Positions 54,294 through 64,000 of a stretch of DNA of 64,000 nucleotides are shown piece by piece (the first letter of the stretch is position 1; each line of letters begins with the position of its first letter). A model generated the notes under the pieces. It saw only the letters and a program-made list of their open reading frames with translations, was not told where the DNA came from and did no database searches. Source of the DNA: Rhynchopus sp. YZ270_cl-10 (lineage: Eukaryota > Euglenozoa > Diplonemea > Diplonemida > Diplonemidae); assembly GCA_964035575.1 (NCBI GenBank), contig OZ037840.1:744001-808000 (forward strand), read 5' to 3'. The position numbers and the translations under genes were made by a program.

Positions 54294-57200
54294 ATGACGT
54301 ACGCACACGAGGCTCCGGAGCCAAGCCCGCACCCCTACTACCAGGCAAATGGCGCAGTGCAAACGTTCCCTTCGCCGCAGCAGGATTTTGTGTTTCCGAC
54401 GCAGAGCGACAACACAAGCGCGTCTCACATGAAGAACACCTCATACAATACGTCTGCCTACACGGTCAAGACTGAGGAGCAGGAGCAGGAGGACAATCTC
54501 AGCAATGCTTCCGGAGTCACTGCATTTGTGCCCGACTGGGGGCCAGGATTCAGGAACACCGTCAGAACGAGTGTTATCATGAATCCGTGGTTTGAACGGT
54601 TCTGGCTGTTGGTCATCACAGCGAACTGTGTGGCCCTCGCGATGGAAGACCCGACAGATAAGGACTGCGAAACAAATCGCTGTCAATTCACTAAAATCGC
54701 AGACTACGTCTTCACGAACCTCTTCGTCGTGGAGATGGCGCTGAAGCTCATTGGCTTGGGTGTGTGGCGCAGACACGACTCGTACTTCAGAGATTCGTGG
54801 AACATCATGGACGCACTCATCGTGGTGTCCGGTGTCATCGCCTTCCTGCTTGACGTGATCTTCTCAGTGTCGGGCCCAGCGTTGACGGGGCTGCGTGCAT
54901 TCCGTCTGCTGCGTCCGCTCAAGGCGATCCAGTCGTTTCCCGCGGTGCGGCTGTTGATTCAGTCCATTCTCGCATCGTTGCCAAAGCTGGGGGATGTGTT
55001 CATTCTGTACTTCTTCTTCGTGCTTGTGATGGGGATCATCTCGCTGCAGCAGTGGCGTGGTGCCCTCTCGCTGCGTTGTGCAACGGAAGAATCGTACCAA
55101 GCAGTACTGCAGCAGAACAACGATGCCCTGTACGAGCTTGCGGAAGACGGGCGTGTGTGCACGAACTCAAGCCACTTCCACGTAGGTGGGCATCTCTGTG
55201 ACTTCGGATACGTCTGCGTGCGGCACGGCGGGAACCCTGAGGGCGGGCTGCTCTCCTTCGACAACATCGGGGTGGCGGCACTGACGCTGTTTGTGGCGCT
55301 GACGCTTGAAGGGTGGACCGACGCGATGTACGAGACCATGGACGCGACGACGTACTTTGCTGCCTTTTTCTGGGTGATCCTTGTCATCTTTGGCGCCTTT
55401 TTCATTCTCAACCTTACTATTGTCATTATTACTGAGGCTTTTGAGATGAAGCAATACGAGCAGAAGACTTCTGCGTTTCGCGCCATTGACACCGATGGTG
55501 GGGGCGAACTCGACTTGGACGAGGTGCGACAACTTCTCACACGTCTTAATGGTGAGCCGCCTTCCGAAGCCGAGCTGGACAAAGTCTTTACGGAGATGGA
55601 CGCTGACGGAGGTGGTACGGTGTCGTTGGAGGAGTTCCTTGCCTATGCTGATACACACGCAGCCACTGTGGGCGCTGTGCTTACGAAGGGCGGCGGGCAG
55701 AACAACGTTGGCTTCATTCGCATGATGCGCACAAAGCTGTCTGTGTTCCCCTGCATACCCTCGCCCAATGCAGAGAAGATAAAGAAGCTCCCATTGCACA
55801 AACGCCACCGTGGTCCCTTCGTCGACAGTGTCTTCCAGCTGGTCGAGCCAACAGGCAAACATACACGCACCCCAGCAGCAAACAGGCTCTTCGACAGAAC
55901 AGTGATGGTGGTCATCATCCTCAACACCATCGCCCTCGCAATCGAGCACCACGGCCAGCCAGATGAGATGACCACTGTGCTTGAGGTCTTCAACTACATC
56001 TTCACAATATTCTTTGCCCTCGAAGCCGTCATCAAAATTATCGGTCTCGGCACCGGATATGTGGAAGACAAGTTCAACATCTTCGACTTCATCGTGTCCC
56101 TGCTCTCGGTGGTGGGTCTCTTTGGCGTTGTCGGGAATGTGTCGGTGTTCCGCACGTTCCGTGCCCTGCGTGTGCTGCGCCTGGCGAAGCAGGTGCCACT
56201 CCTGCAGCGCTGGATCGGGATTCTGCTGAACTCAATGAAAGGTGCTGCGGTGCTGACGTCGCTGCTGATGCTTGTGGTCTTTATTGTGGCACTGCTCGGG
56301 ATGCAGCTGTTTGGGGGGAACTTCTGCCACCTTGACGAGGACTTTGATGCAAACGCCGCAGGGCTGACGGATGCAGAACGTGGGAAGGGACGTGGCTGTG
56401 GTGGTGTACCACGCTCCAACTACGACGACCTGCCGAGCGCGCTGATGACAACATTCCAGATCCTGACTGGCGAGGACTGGAACAAGATCATGTACAACGG
56501 GATGCGTGCTGCGGGGGACTGGGTGTCTGTGTACTACGTGCTGTACTACATGCTGGGGAACTACATGATGCTGAACCTCTTCATTGCTGTGCTTCTCAAC
56601 AGCAGGGACCCAGGCGACCCTGACGAGGAAGAAGACGAGGAGGACAGCGAGCAGGACGTTGAGCTTGAAGCACTGCCACTGCAACCACAATATCCCCCTG
56701 CCGGCGGCCTCCTCACACCCAGCGACGGCACGTGGCGCCCTGAAGGCAAAGCCGTCACCTTCCTCCAGGATACCCCCTCTGCAGCGAGCTACCAGCCTCC
56801 AGTGTGGGACAACGCTGAGAAGATCGTGAGCCCCTCCCTCGGCCCCTCTGAGCAGGACACGAAGACGCAGTACGCGAAAGCTGCGGAGGACAAGGAGAGG
56901 GAGGCCGAAGGGGAGGGGGAGGGGGAGGGGGAGGAGGAGGAGGTGTCCGAAGGCCCCTCACGCCTCGACCCGTATCTGCCAGACTGGTTGAAGGCCCTGC
57001 GGGAGTCCGAGCGCTCCCTCCTGTTCCTCAGCACGGAGAACTTCATCCGCCAGAAGATGCTCTGGATCATCAGCACCACAGCCTTCGAAGCAGTCGTGCT
57101 GCTCTGCATCCTCGTCTCCACAGTCACCCTTGCCCTCGAGAACCCGGTCCGCCCACCAGACCACCCACAGGAGCTCCTCCTGGCACAAGTCAACTTCGTC

Positions 57201-59645
57201 ATGGTCTGGGTCTTTCTCACAGAGTGTCTGTTTAAGGTAGTCGGGATGGGGTTTGTTTTACACAAAACAAGTTATCTGCGTTCAGAAGGGTGGAACATTC
57301 TTGACTTTGTGATTGTGTGTGTCAGCCTTCTGTCGTTGGTGATCCCAGGAGGCAACTCGCTTGAGTTCATCAAGATCATGCGCACGCTGCGTCCCCTGCG
57401 CTTCATCAACAAGTCTGAGGGGATGAAGGTCGTTGTCCAGGCGCTGGTGAAGAGCCTGGGCCCGTTGCTGAACGTGATGTTGATCTCGCTGCTGGTGTGG
57501 GTGATCTTCGGCATCATGGGGGTACAAATCTTTGCGGGGAAGTTCCACCGCTGTTCGCTCAACGACTACGGCGACATGGAGGCCGAGAAGGGCATCACCT
57601 TCCGCGTGGACTGTCTCGACATCGACAAATGTTCCGGCGACGACGGCGAGCCCTGCAGGTGGCTGAACTACGTCTCACACTTCGACCACCTGCCTGCAGC
57701 GTTCCTGAACCTCTTTGAGGTGGCGTCGCTTGAAGGGTGGGTCGACGTGATGAACCTTGGGATTGACTCCGTTTCGTACGACGAGGCGCCGAGACGGAAC
57801 AACAACCGGTGGATGGCGCTGTACTTTTTGATTTTTGTTGTGTTTGGCGCCTTTTTCATTATCAACATGTTTATTGGCGTGCTTATTGACACATACTACC
57901 AGGAAAAGGAAAAGGCATCTAAGGGGGGAATGTTCCTAGATGAAGGACAGAAGCTGTGGGTGGACAACCACCGCCGCATGCTCGACCTAATCGAAGAACG
58001 TCGCCAGGAGCGCAGCTCTGTACAGAAGGGGGTTCTCCACCTCTTTGTCGTATCCGTCTACATGGACGTCTTCATCACGGGGTGCATCATTCTCAACGTC
58101 ATCCTCATGGCCACAGAGCACTACCCCGCAAGCCCCGTGTACGAGGACTTTCTCTCTTGGGCTAACCACGTGTTCTATGGGGTCTTCCTGCTAGAGGCTA
58201 TATTGAAAATTATAGGGATGGGCCCAAAGCTGTACTTCGCAGAAGTGTGGAATCGGTTTGACTTTACGATTGTGTGTCTTTCGACAGTGGGTGTGGTGAT
58301 GGAAACAATTATTCATGCGGGGGCGGTGGTCAGCATTTTCCGGATTCTGCGTCTGGCCCGCCTGCTGCGCATGGTGAAGAAGGCAAAGGGCATCAAGCGC
58401 ATCCTGCGCACGCTGCTGCTCTCCCTCCCCTCAATGATGAACGTGGCGGGGATCCTCTTCCTCATGTTCTTCGTCTACGCGGTGCTCGGTGTGAAGCTCT
58501 TCGCAAAGCTGCGGCGTGGCGGGCCCGACGATGCGATGGGGCGGTACGCAAACTTCGAGAACTTTGGGTTCTCCCTTTTGCTTCTCCTCCGCATGACGAC
58601 AGGCGAGGCGTGGCAGTCCGTTCTCAAGGAGGCCTCTGTGGAGCCCCCGCACGCATGCTCCGAGCACCTCGGGAACTGCGGGCATCCCTTCATTGCGGTG
58701 GTCTACTTCTGCTCCTTCACGCTTGCGGGGATGTACGTTCTTCTCAACCTTTTCATTGCTGTTATCTTGGACGCCTTTTCACAGTCCAACGAGGAAGGCG
58801 TTTGCACAGACGAATACGTAACACACATGAAAGAAGTCTGGGACAAATGGTGCCGCTCCACACCGTACGACGACGAACAGGGCATTCACATTGACGACCT
58901 GAACAAATACCTCAAGGACTTAAAGCCTCCATTGGGCCTACGCGAGGACGCAACACACAAAGAAGCAGAACGGCACATCACACCTTTGGACCTCGTATAC
59001 GACGAAACTTCCGGCCTCATTCTCGAGGCAGAACTTATCCCAAAGCTCTTCCGCCAAGCATATGGCAAGGACCTACCCGACGAGATCTCCGCAAAGCTTG
59101 AAAAGAAGGAGCAGAACTCTGAAGGCCTTCTCACTGCTACTGCCCAACGCGATCGCAAGAAAAGCCACTCCGACTTAATCGCCGTTGTTCGTGCCCAAGC
59201 GTTGGTTCGAGGGTGGCTAGCAAGAAGGAGAGTACGAGACAAAAAGATCGGGGACAAACGTCCCCATCCGCTCCAGCCCCCCTCGCAACTAGCCTTGAGT
59301 AGCAGTTCGGTGTCGGAGGACCGCTTTGTTCTTGGACCATACGCGACGTCGGTGACCACCCCAGGAAGCTCCTTCCAGGTGTGGATTGAGCCTGACGAGG
59401 AGACCCATCACCACCACCACCACCACCGCACCCCCGATGCGTCAGGGTATGCCCATCCTGTACCGACCAGCCAGTTTGGCAGGGGGGCAGGAAGGGTGGC
59501 TCAGATGCAGCCAGACCACGCCTCGCCGTATGGAAGGGGGGCGCACAGTCCGGTGCATGTGCTCCCTTCAGGGGGGCGAGGCGAAGGTAAAATGACAGTT
59601 GATGAATACCTGAGGACTCATAAATGCAAGATTTCTGTGATCTGA
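54294..59645 (+). CDS. Four-domain voltage-gated cation channel (Cav-like) with EF-hands in the I-II linker
   Basis: Single exon, 1,783 residues. Four repeats of six transmembrane helices each have an Arg/Lys-rich S4, for example RAFRLLRPLK, RTFRALRVLRLAK, IMRTLRPLRF and FRILRLARLLRMVKK. The pore-loop residues are E339 (TLEGWTD), E727 (TGEDWN), E1147 (SLEGWVD) and E1438 (TGEAWQ), an EEEE ring typical of Ca2+ selectivity. Between domains I and II two canonical EF-hand loops occur (399-410 DTDGGGELDLDE; 436-447 DADGGGTVSLEE). After domain IV there is a Cav-type EF-like region ending in PPLGL and an IQ-like helix (about 1630-1650, AQALVRGWLARRRV). A His-run and a C-terminal SVI follow. Expected in the plasma or flagellar membrane as a Ca2+ entry channel. 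Confidence 0.93.
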   Translation: MTYAHEAPEPSPHPYYQANGAVQTFPSPQQDFVFPTQSDNTSASHMKNTSYNTSAYTVKTEEQEQEDNLSNASGVTAFVPDWGPGFRNTVRTSVIMNPWFERFWLLVITANCVALAMEDPTDKDCETNRCQFTKIADYVFTNLFVVEMALKLIGLGVWRRHDSYFRDSWNIMDALIVVSGVIAFLLDVIFSVSGPALTGLRAFRLLRPLKAIQSFPAVRLLIQSILASLPKLGDVFILYFFFVLVMGIISLQQWRGALSLRCATEESYQAVLQQNNDALYELAEDGRVCTNSSHFHVGGHLCDFGYVCVRHGGNPEGGLLSFDNIGVAALTLFVALTLEGWTDAMYETMDATTYFAAFFWVILVIFGAFFILNLTIVIITEAFEMKQYEQKTSAFRAIDTDGGGELDLDEVRQLLTRLNGEPPSEAELDKVFTEMDADGGGTVSLEEFLAYADTHAATVGAVLTKGGGQNNVGFIRMMRTKLSVFPCIPSPNAEKIKKLPLHKRHRGPFVDSVFQLVEPTGKHTRTPAANRLFDRTVMVVIILNTIALAIEHHGQPDEMTTVLEVFNYIFTIFFALEAVIKIIGLGTGYVEDKFNIFDFIVSLLSVVGLFGVVGNVSVFRTFRALRVLRLAKQVPLLQRWIGILLNSMKGAAVLTSLLMLVVFIVALLGMQLFGGNFCHLDEDFDANAAGLTDAERGKGRGCGGVPRSNYDDLPSALMTTFQILTGEDWNKIMYNGMRAAGDWVSVYYVLYYMLGNYMMLNLFIAVLLNSRDPGDPDEEEDEEDSEQDVELEALPLQPQYPPAGGLLTPSDGTWRPEGKAVTFLQDTPSAASYQPPVWDNAEKIVSPSLGPSEQDTKTQYAKAAEDKEREAEGEGEGEGEEEEVSEGPSRLDPYLPDWLKALRESERSLLFLSTENFIRQKMLWIISTTAFEAVVLLCILVSTVTLALENPVRPPDHPQELLLAQVNFVMVWVFLTECLFKVVGMGFVLHKTSYLRSEGWNILDFVIVCVSLLSLVIPGGNSLEFIKIMRTLRPLRFINKSEGMKVVVQALVKSLGPLLNVMLISLLVWVIFGIMGVQIFAGKFHRCSLNDYGDMEAEKGITFRVDCLDIDKCSGDDGEPCRWLNYVSHFDHLPAAFLNLFEVASLEGWVDVMNLGIDSVSYDEAPRRNNNRWMALYFLIFVVFGAFFIINMFIGVLIDTYYQEKEKASKGGMFLDEGQKLWVDNHRRMLDLIEERRQERSSVQKGVLHLFVVSVYMDVFITGCIILNVILMATEHYPASPVYEDFLSWANHVFYGVFLLEAILKIIGMGPKLYFAEVWNRFDFTIVCLSTVGVVMETIIHAGAVVSIFRILRLARLLRMVKKAKGIKRILRTLLLSLPSMMNVAGILFLMFFVYAVLGVKLFAKLRRGGPDDAMGRYANFENFGFSLLLLLRMTTGEAWQSVLKEASVEPPHACSEHLGNCGHPFIAVVYFCSFTLAGMYVLLNLFIAVILDAFSQSNEEGVCTDEYVTHMKEVWDKWCRSTPYDDEQGIHIDDLNKYLKDLKPPLGLREDATHKEAERHITPLDLVYDETSGLILEAELIPKLFRQAYGKDLPDEISAKLEKKEQNSEGLLTATAQRDRKKSHSDLIAVVRAQALVRGWLARRRVRDKKIGDKRPHPLQPPSQLALSSSSVSEDRFVLGPYATSVTTPGSSFQVWIEPDEETHHHHHHHRTPDASGYAHPVPTSQFGRGAGRVAQMQPDHASPYGRGAHSPVHVLPSGGRGEGKMTVDEYLRTHKCKISVI

Positions 59646-60206
59646 GGGGGTGGGGTGGGGTGGGGTGGGGGTGGGGGAATAAAAAAAAATGTTTGAGAGT
59701 TGTGGGGGAGGAGGGGAAGGGGGGGTGGGTAGATGCAGAGAGGGTGACGGGAAAAGCTGCTCAAAATAGGTTTTATTGACCAGGAGAGACCCGGGGTGTG
59801 GAGGGAAACACTTCTCAAGGTGCTTGCATCTTCGAAAAATAAATAAATTTTCAGCATGTTCCAAAACACAGTAACGATAGTGGTAAATATGTGACGACAC
59901 ATTTCATTTTACAATTTTTTTTTCTTCATTTCCTTTAGTGGTAACAAGTGTGTGTGCAAGGGCACATACACCTTTCGATTGTTTCAATGTTTTTCCACAA
60001 CCTTCCTTCAACCCCTGTAGGGTCATAACCTAGGGTGAGGTGGGGTATGGTATTGACATTGATGTAGCAATTTCTTGTTTTTGTTTTTGTTTTTTGTGTT
60101 TTTTTTTCTTTTTTTTTTGTTTTCCGATGAAAAATAGAAGCTTTAAGTAGAAGAGGTACCACATGATCGCACAGAGCATAGGCCTGATGGCATTCACCCA
60201 CTATGT

Positions 60207-60342
60207 AAAGGGACATTATTGACGACTGTAATCGTAAAAATTATCGACCGTAAAAAAGGTCGAACTTCCAGAAAAATCCTGAAAAGGTCGAACATTAGTA
60301 CGGTCGATAATTTTTACGATCCCGGTATGTCTGCCCTTTAAA
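60207..60342. mobile_element. Miniature TIR element
   Basis: Perfect 22-bp inner arms at 60231-60252 (ATCGTAAAAATTATCGACCG, then TA) and 60299-60320, only 46 bases apart. An imperfect outer extension reaches TAAAGGG (60206-60212) and CCCTTTA (60334-60340). The loop contains GGTCGAAC ... GGTCGAAC. Confidence 0.75.
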
Positions 60343-61220
60343 GTACTGTACAATTCTTTCGGATAGAAACAGGGTAAATGTTAGAAACCAATCTACTTGA
60401 ATATTTCAATTTATGCACGGAAACTGTTCCTTTTTTTTCTTTTTTCTTTTAAATTTTTGCAACAAAAGAAAAAAAGGATTGGATGTATCTGAATAGAACG
60501 TCCTTTGTACTTTCTCTTCTTTGATTTGAAAGTAAATGAACGAAGACAAAAAAAAGTTTTTTAGTGGTAAAATATAGACGATTTCTTTTGATATGTGTGC
60601 ACGAGAGCCAAGTATTCAAACAAACTAAAGGGTATGTCCCATGGCTTTGTACGGTATGATTGTGCGTGCACTAGACGCATCTTCAACTTTGCAAGGGGTT
60701 TTTCTCCTTTCTCCACCTCCAAATTTTTTCACACTGCTGGATCAGACCAATTTTTCTTGTGTGTATGTGTGTGTTGTTCCCCTCTTTGAACGAGGTCCTG
60801 CTCTCTGGGGTTCGACAATCCTTTTTTGTTGAAAAATTAAAAAAAGATGCTGTTCTCAGCGTCTCTTAAGGCGATGAGAAGAACTCAAAACCTAGACGTA
60901 CTAACTGCCCAAGGCAAGGATCACAGCCTCCATTCTTGCAAAAAAAAAAAAAAATTCTTAGAACACAGCACCTTCATCTTCGGTTATTACTCCCCCCGAA
61001 TGGTGGAAGCGTGCACTGCAAACAACTGTCGAGATCAGATCAAAGTGGAACGGAAAATTTTCTCTCTTTTTTTGATAAATTGTTGGTGGTGATTGTGTTG
61101 CCACAGTTTGTGTAATCTCCACTGTTTTTTATCCAATCCTCTTGTGCAATAGTCTCGATGTATTTGTTATTTAGGTACACTGCTCACGGGGCTTTGTATT
61201 TCAACTCTACATTTATTTTT

Positions 61221-61322
61221 AAATGGATGTAGGCCTGCATGGTTGGGTGTCCACCCCCCGGTACAGCCGGTCATTGTACCAAGGTACACTGTTCATGAGA
61301 GAGCTGTTGCATTTCAAAGTCA
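61221..61322 (+). repeat. Dispersed repeat, subfamily B
   Basis: Nearly full copy: AAATGGATGTAGGCCTGCAT, GGTTGGGTGTCCACC, GTACCAAGGTACACTG, TTCATGAGAGAGCTGTTGCA and TTTCAAAGTC. A shorter copy (61173-61210) lies immediately upstream in the same orientation. Confidence 0.7.
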
Positions 61323-61609
61323 ATTTTTTTTTGTTTGCACGAGAGACAGAGGATCGTCTTATAGATTTTCATTTGTTTGTTTTTTTGGCGTGCTTTGCGA
61401 AGTACACGAACCAGGGGGAAATTTTTGTGATCAGGTGACTGAGCGCTTCATAAGGCTTGGGCCCGTCTTTAACAAAATGCTCCTAGCGGTGTGCCTCAGC
61501 TGTCCAATGAGGCATTTGCACTTTCAACTTTCTCAACTGAAAATTGGGTTTATATTTTGACTTCCACCCTTCCGTTTTTTTTATATTTTTCTTTCAAAGT
61601 TTTGTGATC

Positions 61610-61653
61610 AGGTGACTAAGCACGAGAGGCTTCGGGTCATCTTATAAACTTTT
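61610..61653 (+). repeat. Dispersed repeat, subfamily A, reference copy
   Basis: AGGTGACTAAGCACGAGAGG then CTTCGGGTCATCTTATAAAC and TTTTC. Other copies, all +: 24548-24592, 31376-31415, 37672-37715, 40762-40805, 43979-44020, 45494-45540, 61436-61478 and 63141-63175. It shares CACGAGAGG-CTT with subfamily B, so A and B look like branches of one family. Confidence 0.7.
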
Positions 61654-61655
61654 CT

Positions 61656-61710
61656 GGTGTGGCTGAAGGGAGGTGCTACTTTCTGCTATTTTGGGGTCGC
61701 CGGCTACACC
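61656..61710. mobile_element. 55-bp solo member of the GGTGTGGCTGA family
   Basis: Begins GGTGTGGCTGAAGGG and ends GGTCGCCGGCTACACC, with one TTTCTGCTATTTT unit inside. It sits directly at the end of a subfamily-A repeat. Confidence 0.5.
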
Positions 61711-62197
61711 AATTTTTCTTTTCTTTTTTCGTTCAATCCGCAACTTCACTATTTCCCCCCCTTCTTTTTTTTTGTAAAATCACACAACATGCGTAACTTA
61801 TTGCACTCTCGTTGCGAGGTTGTCTTGCAACCCTTCCCCCCTTCTTTATTTTGAAATCCTACAGTAAACCCGGTCTTTCCAGCTTTCAAACCAGGACAAT
61901 TTGTAACGACAATACTTGGACCTGGTGGTGAGTGCAGGGGGACTCTGTTCATTAAAAAGTCCCGCCCTCACTGTTTCCTTTTCCCCCCCCCAACGCGCAA
62001 CGAACACAAAAAAAATCCCAAACCCACCCCACAGCCTGCTCTAAGGCAACACATTGTAATGCAAGACTATCGTGTCAGTAGCAGCTACTGTTTAGCAAAA
62101 AAAAGAGAGGTTGTCAAAAGAAATCTTCCCTCCTTTGGTATGAGGTAACTAGGCACTACGAAGTTTCCAATTTCCACCTTCGTGTTATTGCTTCCGT

Positions 62198-62367
62198 GGT
62201 GTGGCTGAATGGGGGGGTGCAAAAAAAAAAAATCGCCTGGAGCAATTCGGGCATTACCTAGAAGCGTGTAGTATAGTGGTGTTCATCTTCGGGGTATCTA
62301 CACTAAAACAACCAAGTTTTCACAAAAGAGTGCGCAAGCAGTGTGAATTCACCCCCTTCAGCCACCC
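62198..62367. mobile_element. Miniature TIR element, GGTGTGGCTGA family
   Basis: GGTGTGGCTGAATGGGGGGG at the left faces CACCCCCTTCAGCCACCCC at the right, with a unique non-coding interior. Confidence 0.5.
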
Positions 62368-63175
62368 CAGCAAGGTTGTGTGTGCATCCAGGGCTAGCAG
62401 TATGCGCGTCAAGGTCGGAGGTGTGTGCCTGCGTCAATACCAACCATTTATTTCTTTCTTTCTGTGCAGTGCCTGCACCCGCTGTGTACGGTGAGGTGTT
62501 TGCACTTTCAACCTCTCTTTTCTCGGCAATGATAGTAGCGAAAATATGTGTGTGAATAGGCATGCTTCTTCTTTTACCGTATACAAAATGTTGGACCGGG
62601 GCTTTTTGGGGGTTTTTTTTTGAGTATTGGGAGTTTTTCTGGTCCATTTTTATTACGATCTTTTTGTTTTCTTTTCTATGATTACTTTCCCCTCGGTTTA
62701 GCTGTGGAAAAAGTGTGTTTTGCCAAAATGAAGGCAACAGCTTTTTATTTTCTTGTTCACTTACTAAGACGAAAGGTGTACAAAGGAAGTACACGGCTGG
62801 TTTTTGGCCATTCAGCATTTCTTTACTGTTGTAGGCCGCAGGGTACTTCTGTTTTTATCCGGATGGCTGGCATCGTACGTCAGTCGGAGGTGCCTGCATC
62901 AACTAGTTTCTTTTCCTTCAGATGTGTGTGCGCGAGAGGCGCATTTCATCTTCCAAGTTTTTTCTTTCTTTTCTGTGGATGGTGTGTTCCAAAACAAAAA
63001 GGTACCCCAGGGTACGCTCAGAGTCATTTGGATGATTGTTATTGTTATTTCAATGTAAAATCAAGGTGGCTACTCAAGAGAGTAGCGATAACATACAAAA
63101 AAAAAAACAAATGACTGATGAATAGACCAAAGAATAATCTAATCAGACTAAGCAAATGAGAGGCTTAGGTTCATC

Positions 63176-63322
63176 ATGGTTTGTTGTCAGACTGAGTCAG
63201 ACTGGCTCATCTCGCGCCCCTCTCGCACTCGAGTGCGCGAGAAGTGCGAGATGAGCGTGAGAGGAGTTCCGACCCTCAGCCTTTGGCCCAAAATCCGGAA
63301 AATCAGTCTGACTACAAACCAT
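63176..63322. mobile_element. Miniature TIR element with 8-bp target duplication
   Basis: Termini ATGGTTTGTTGTCAGACTGA (63176-63195) and its complement at 63303-63322 differ at one base. The exact direct repeat GGTTCATC flanks it at 63168-63175 and 63323-63330. An 8-bp duplication is typical of hAT-like insertions. It landed inside a subfamily-A repeat, in the conserved GGTTCATC box. The interior has a CTCGCACTCGAGTGCGCGAG palindrome. Confidence 0.85.
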
Positions 63323-64000
63323 GGTTCATCCGATAGATTAGTCTTTTATGGTACAGTGCATCGTTATTGATGTGGTGTAGCGGTGACGATCGCAACTTAC
63401 CGTGCGTTTTTTTTTTTCTTCTTTTGACTTTCCCCCCGTTTTGGACCACACCAATGAATTGAAAGACCTGAATTCCTTATTTTTTTTTGTGCGAAAACGA
63501 AAACCATCGTTTTTTTTTTTCTCCCCCAAGCGGTTTTATTGCCTATAGCGTACAACCCCACCGGGATTTTTCCTGTTTTTTTCTTCTTCAAAAACCATTT
63601 TTTTGACACAATTTTTTTTTAGAAACCACATTTACTCTATTATTTTCTTCTCGGGCACAAATGTGGGGTTTTTTTTTTTGTTGTGTTTTTTTTTTTCTTT
63701 TGTTCTCTGTGTCGAGTTGTTGCCAACAATCTTGTGACATATCAAGGACTCCTTCCTGCATTGTTTTGCAGGTATGTGGTTGGCTGTGCTGTTCTGAATG
63801 TCTTTGAAGCTCGTTTTCAACCCACGATTCGACTTTGCTTCTGGGGGTTTGTGGAGTAGTTTTTTTTTTTTTCGGGTGATTGTATTTTCTTAAGGTTTTC
63901 TTTGGAAGTGAACGCACTGCGAGGCACATCCACCTTTGGATCCTTCTTTTTGTCAAAAAAAAAAAAAAATGACAACCAACGCACAGCTTTTATTCATCCT

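Larger units (their letters stand above)
59646..64000. other. Gene-free region rich in repeats and miniature elements
   Basis: I see no supportable gene in 4.3 kb. Dispersed copies: C relative 60593-60620, the 26991 family at 61071-61123, B at 61173-61210 and 61221-61322, C at 61335-61370, A at 61436-61478, 61610-61653 and 63141-63175, D at 62832-62912, C at 62922-62962. The miniature elements at 60207, 61656, 62198 and 63176 are listed separately. The rest is T/A-rich with homopolymers. Confidence 0.55.

Noticed and set aside
61610-61653. Subfamily-A repeat as a tRNA-derived SINE
   Set aside because: GGTTCATC resembles part of a B box, but the A-box-like part is too close and the tRNA stems cannot be formed.

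Overview
The window reads as nuclear DNA of a protist, most likely a euglenozoan and perhaps a diplonemid. This is an inference from gene layout, not from a marker gene. Every gene I can support lies on the + strand, as in polycistronic clusters. Most starts follow a pyrimidine tract and an AG, as expected of spliced-leader acceptors. Cis-introns are GT-AG, and 18 of the 20 donors I could place begin GTATG. Intergenic DNA and large introns are packed with terminal-inverted-repeat (TIR) elements, minisatellites and short dispersed repeats.

Layout. 1-398: last exon of an unrecognised gene. 921-3754: TIR-bounded block of nested heptamer minisatellites. 4325-6424: membrane adenylate cyclase. 6425-8571: foldback element and degenerate repeats. 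8572-9567: protein with two La motifs. 10833-21215: TTC27-like TPR protein whose first intron holds a 6-kb TIR element with nested foldbacks and recombinase-like fragments. 22489-24250: membrane-anchored alpha-carbonic-anhydrase-like protein lacking the zinc ligands. 24889-32222: tandem segmental duplication carrying two SGNH-hydrolase-like surface proteins, one with an expanded Thr/Ser/Pro stalk. 32284-37024: EF-hand, ADP-ribosyltransferase, coiled-coil and PDZ protein. 39292-40634: two-TM DUF3592-like protein. 40965-43597: Plus3 (Rtf1-like) protein. 44.3-45.4 kb: an uncertain gene or remnant. 45570-50681: single-pass membrane coiled-coil protein with an SH3-like C-terminus. 51570-53687: second adenylate cyclase. 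54294-59645: four-domain voltage-gated cation channel with EEEE selectivity residues. 59646-64000: repeats and miniature elements only.

Several genes suit cAMP, Ca2+ and surface signalling: two cyclases, a Ca-type channel with its own EF-hands, an EF-hand ADP-ribosyltransferase with a PDZ domain, and secreted or anchored ectodomain proteins. The channel ends in a class I PDZ-ligand-like tail. Co-location in a euglenozoan-type cluster does not by itself imply a shared pathway.

The most unusual features are the domain architectures (EF-hand/ART/PDZ, tandem La motifs, EF-hands in the I-II linker of a channel), the zinc-less carbonic anhydrase, cyclase paralogs that look gene-converted, and a repeat superfamily seen only in the gene-sense orientation.
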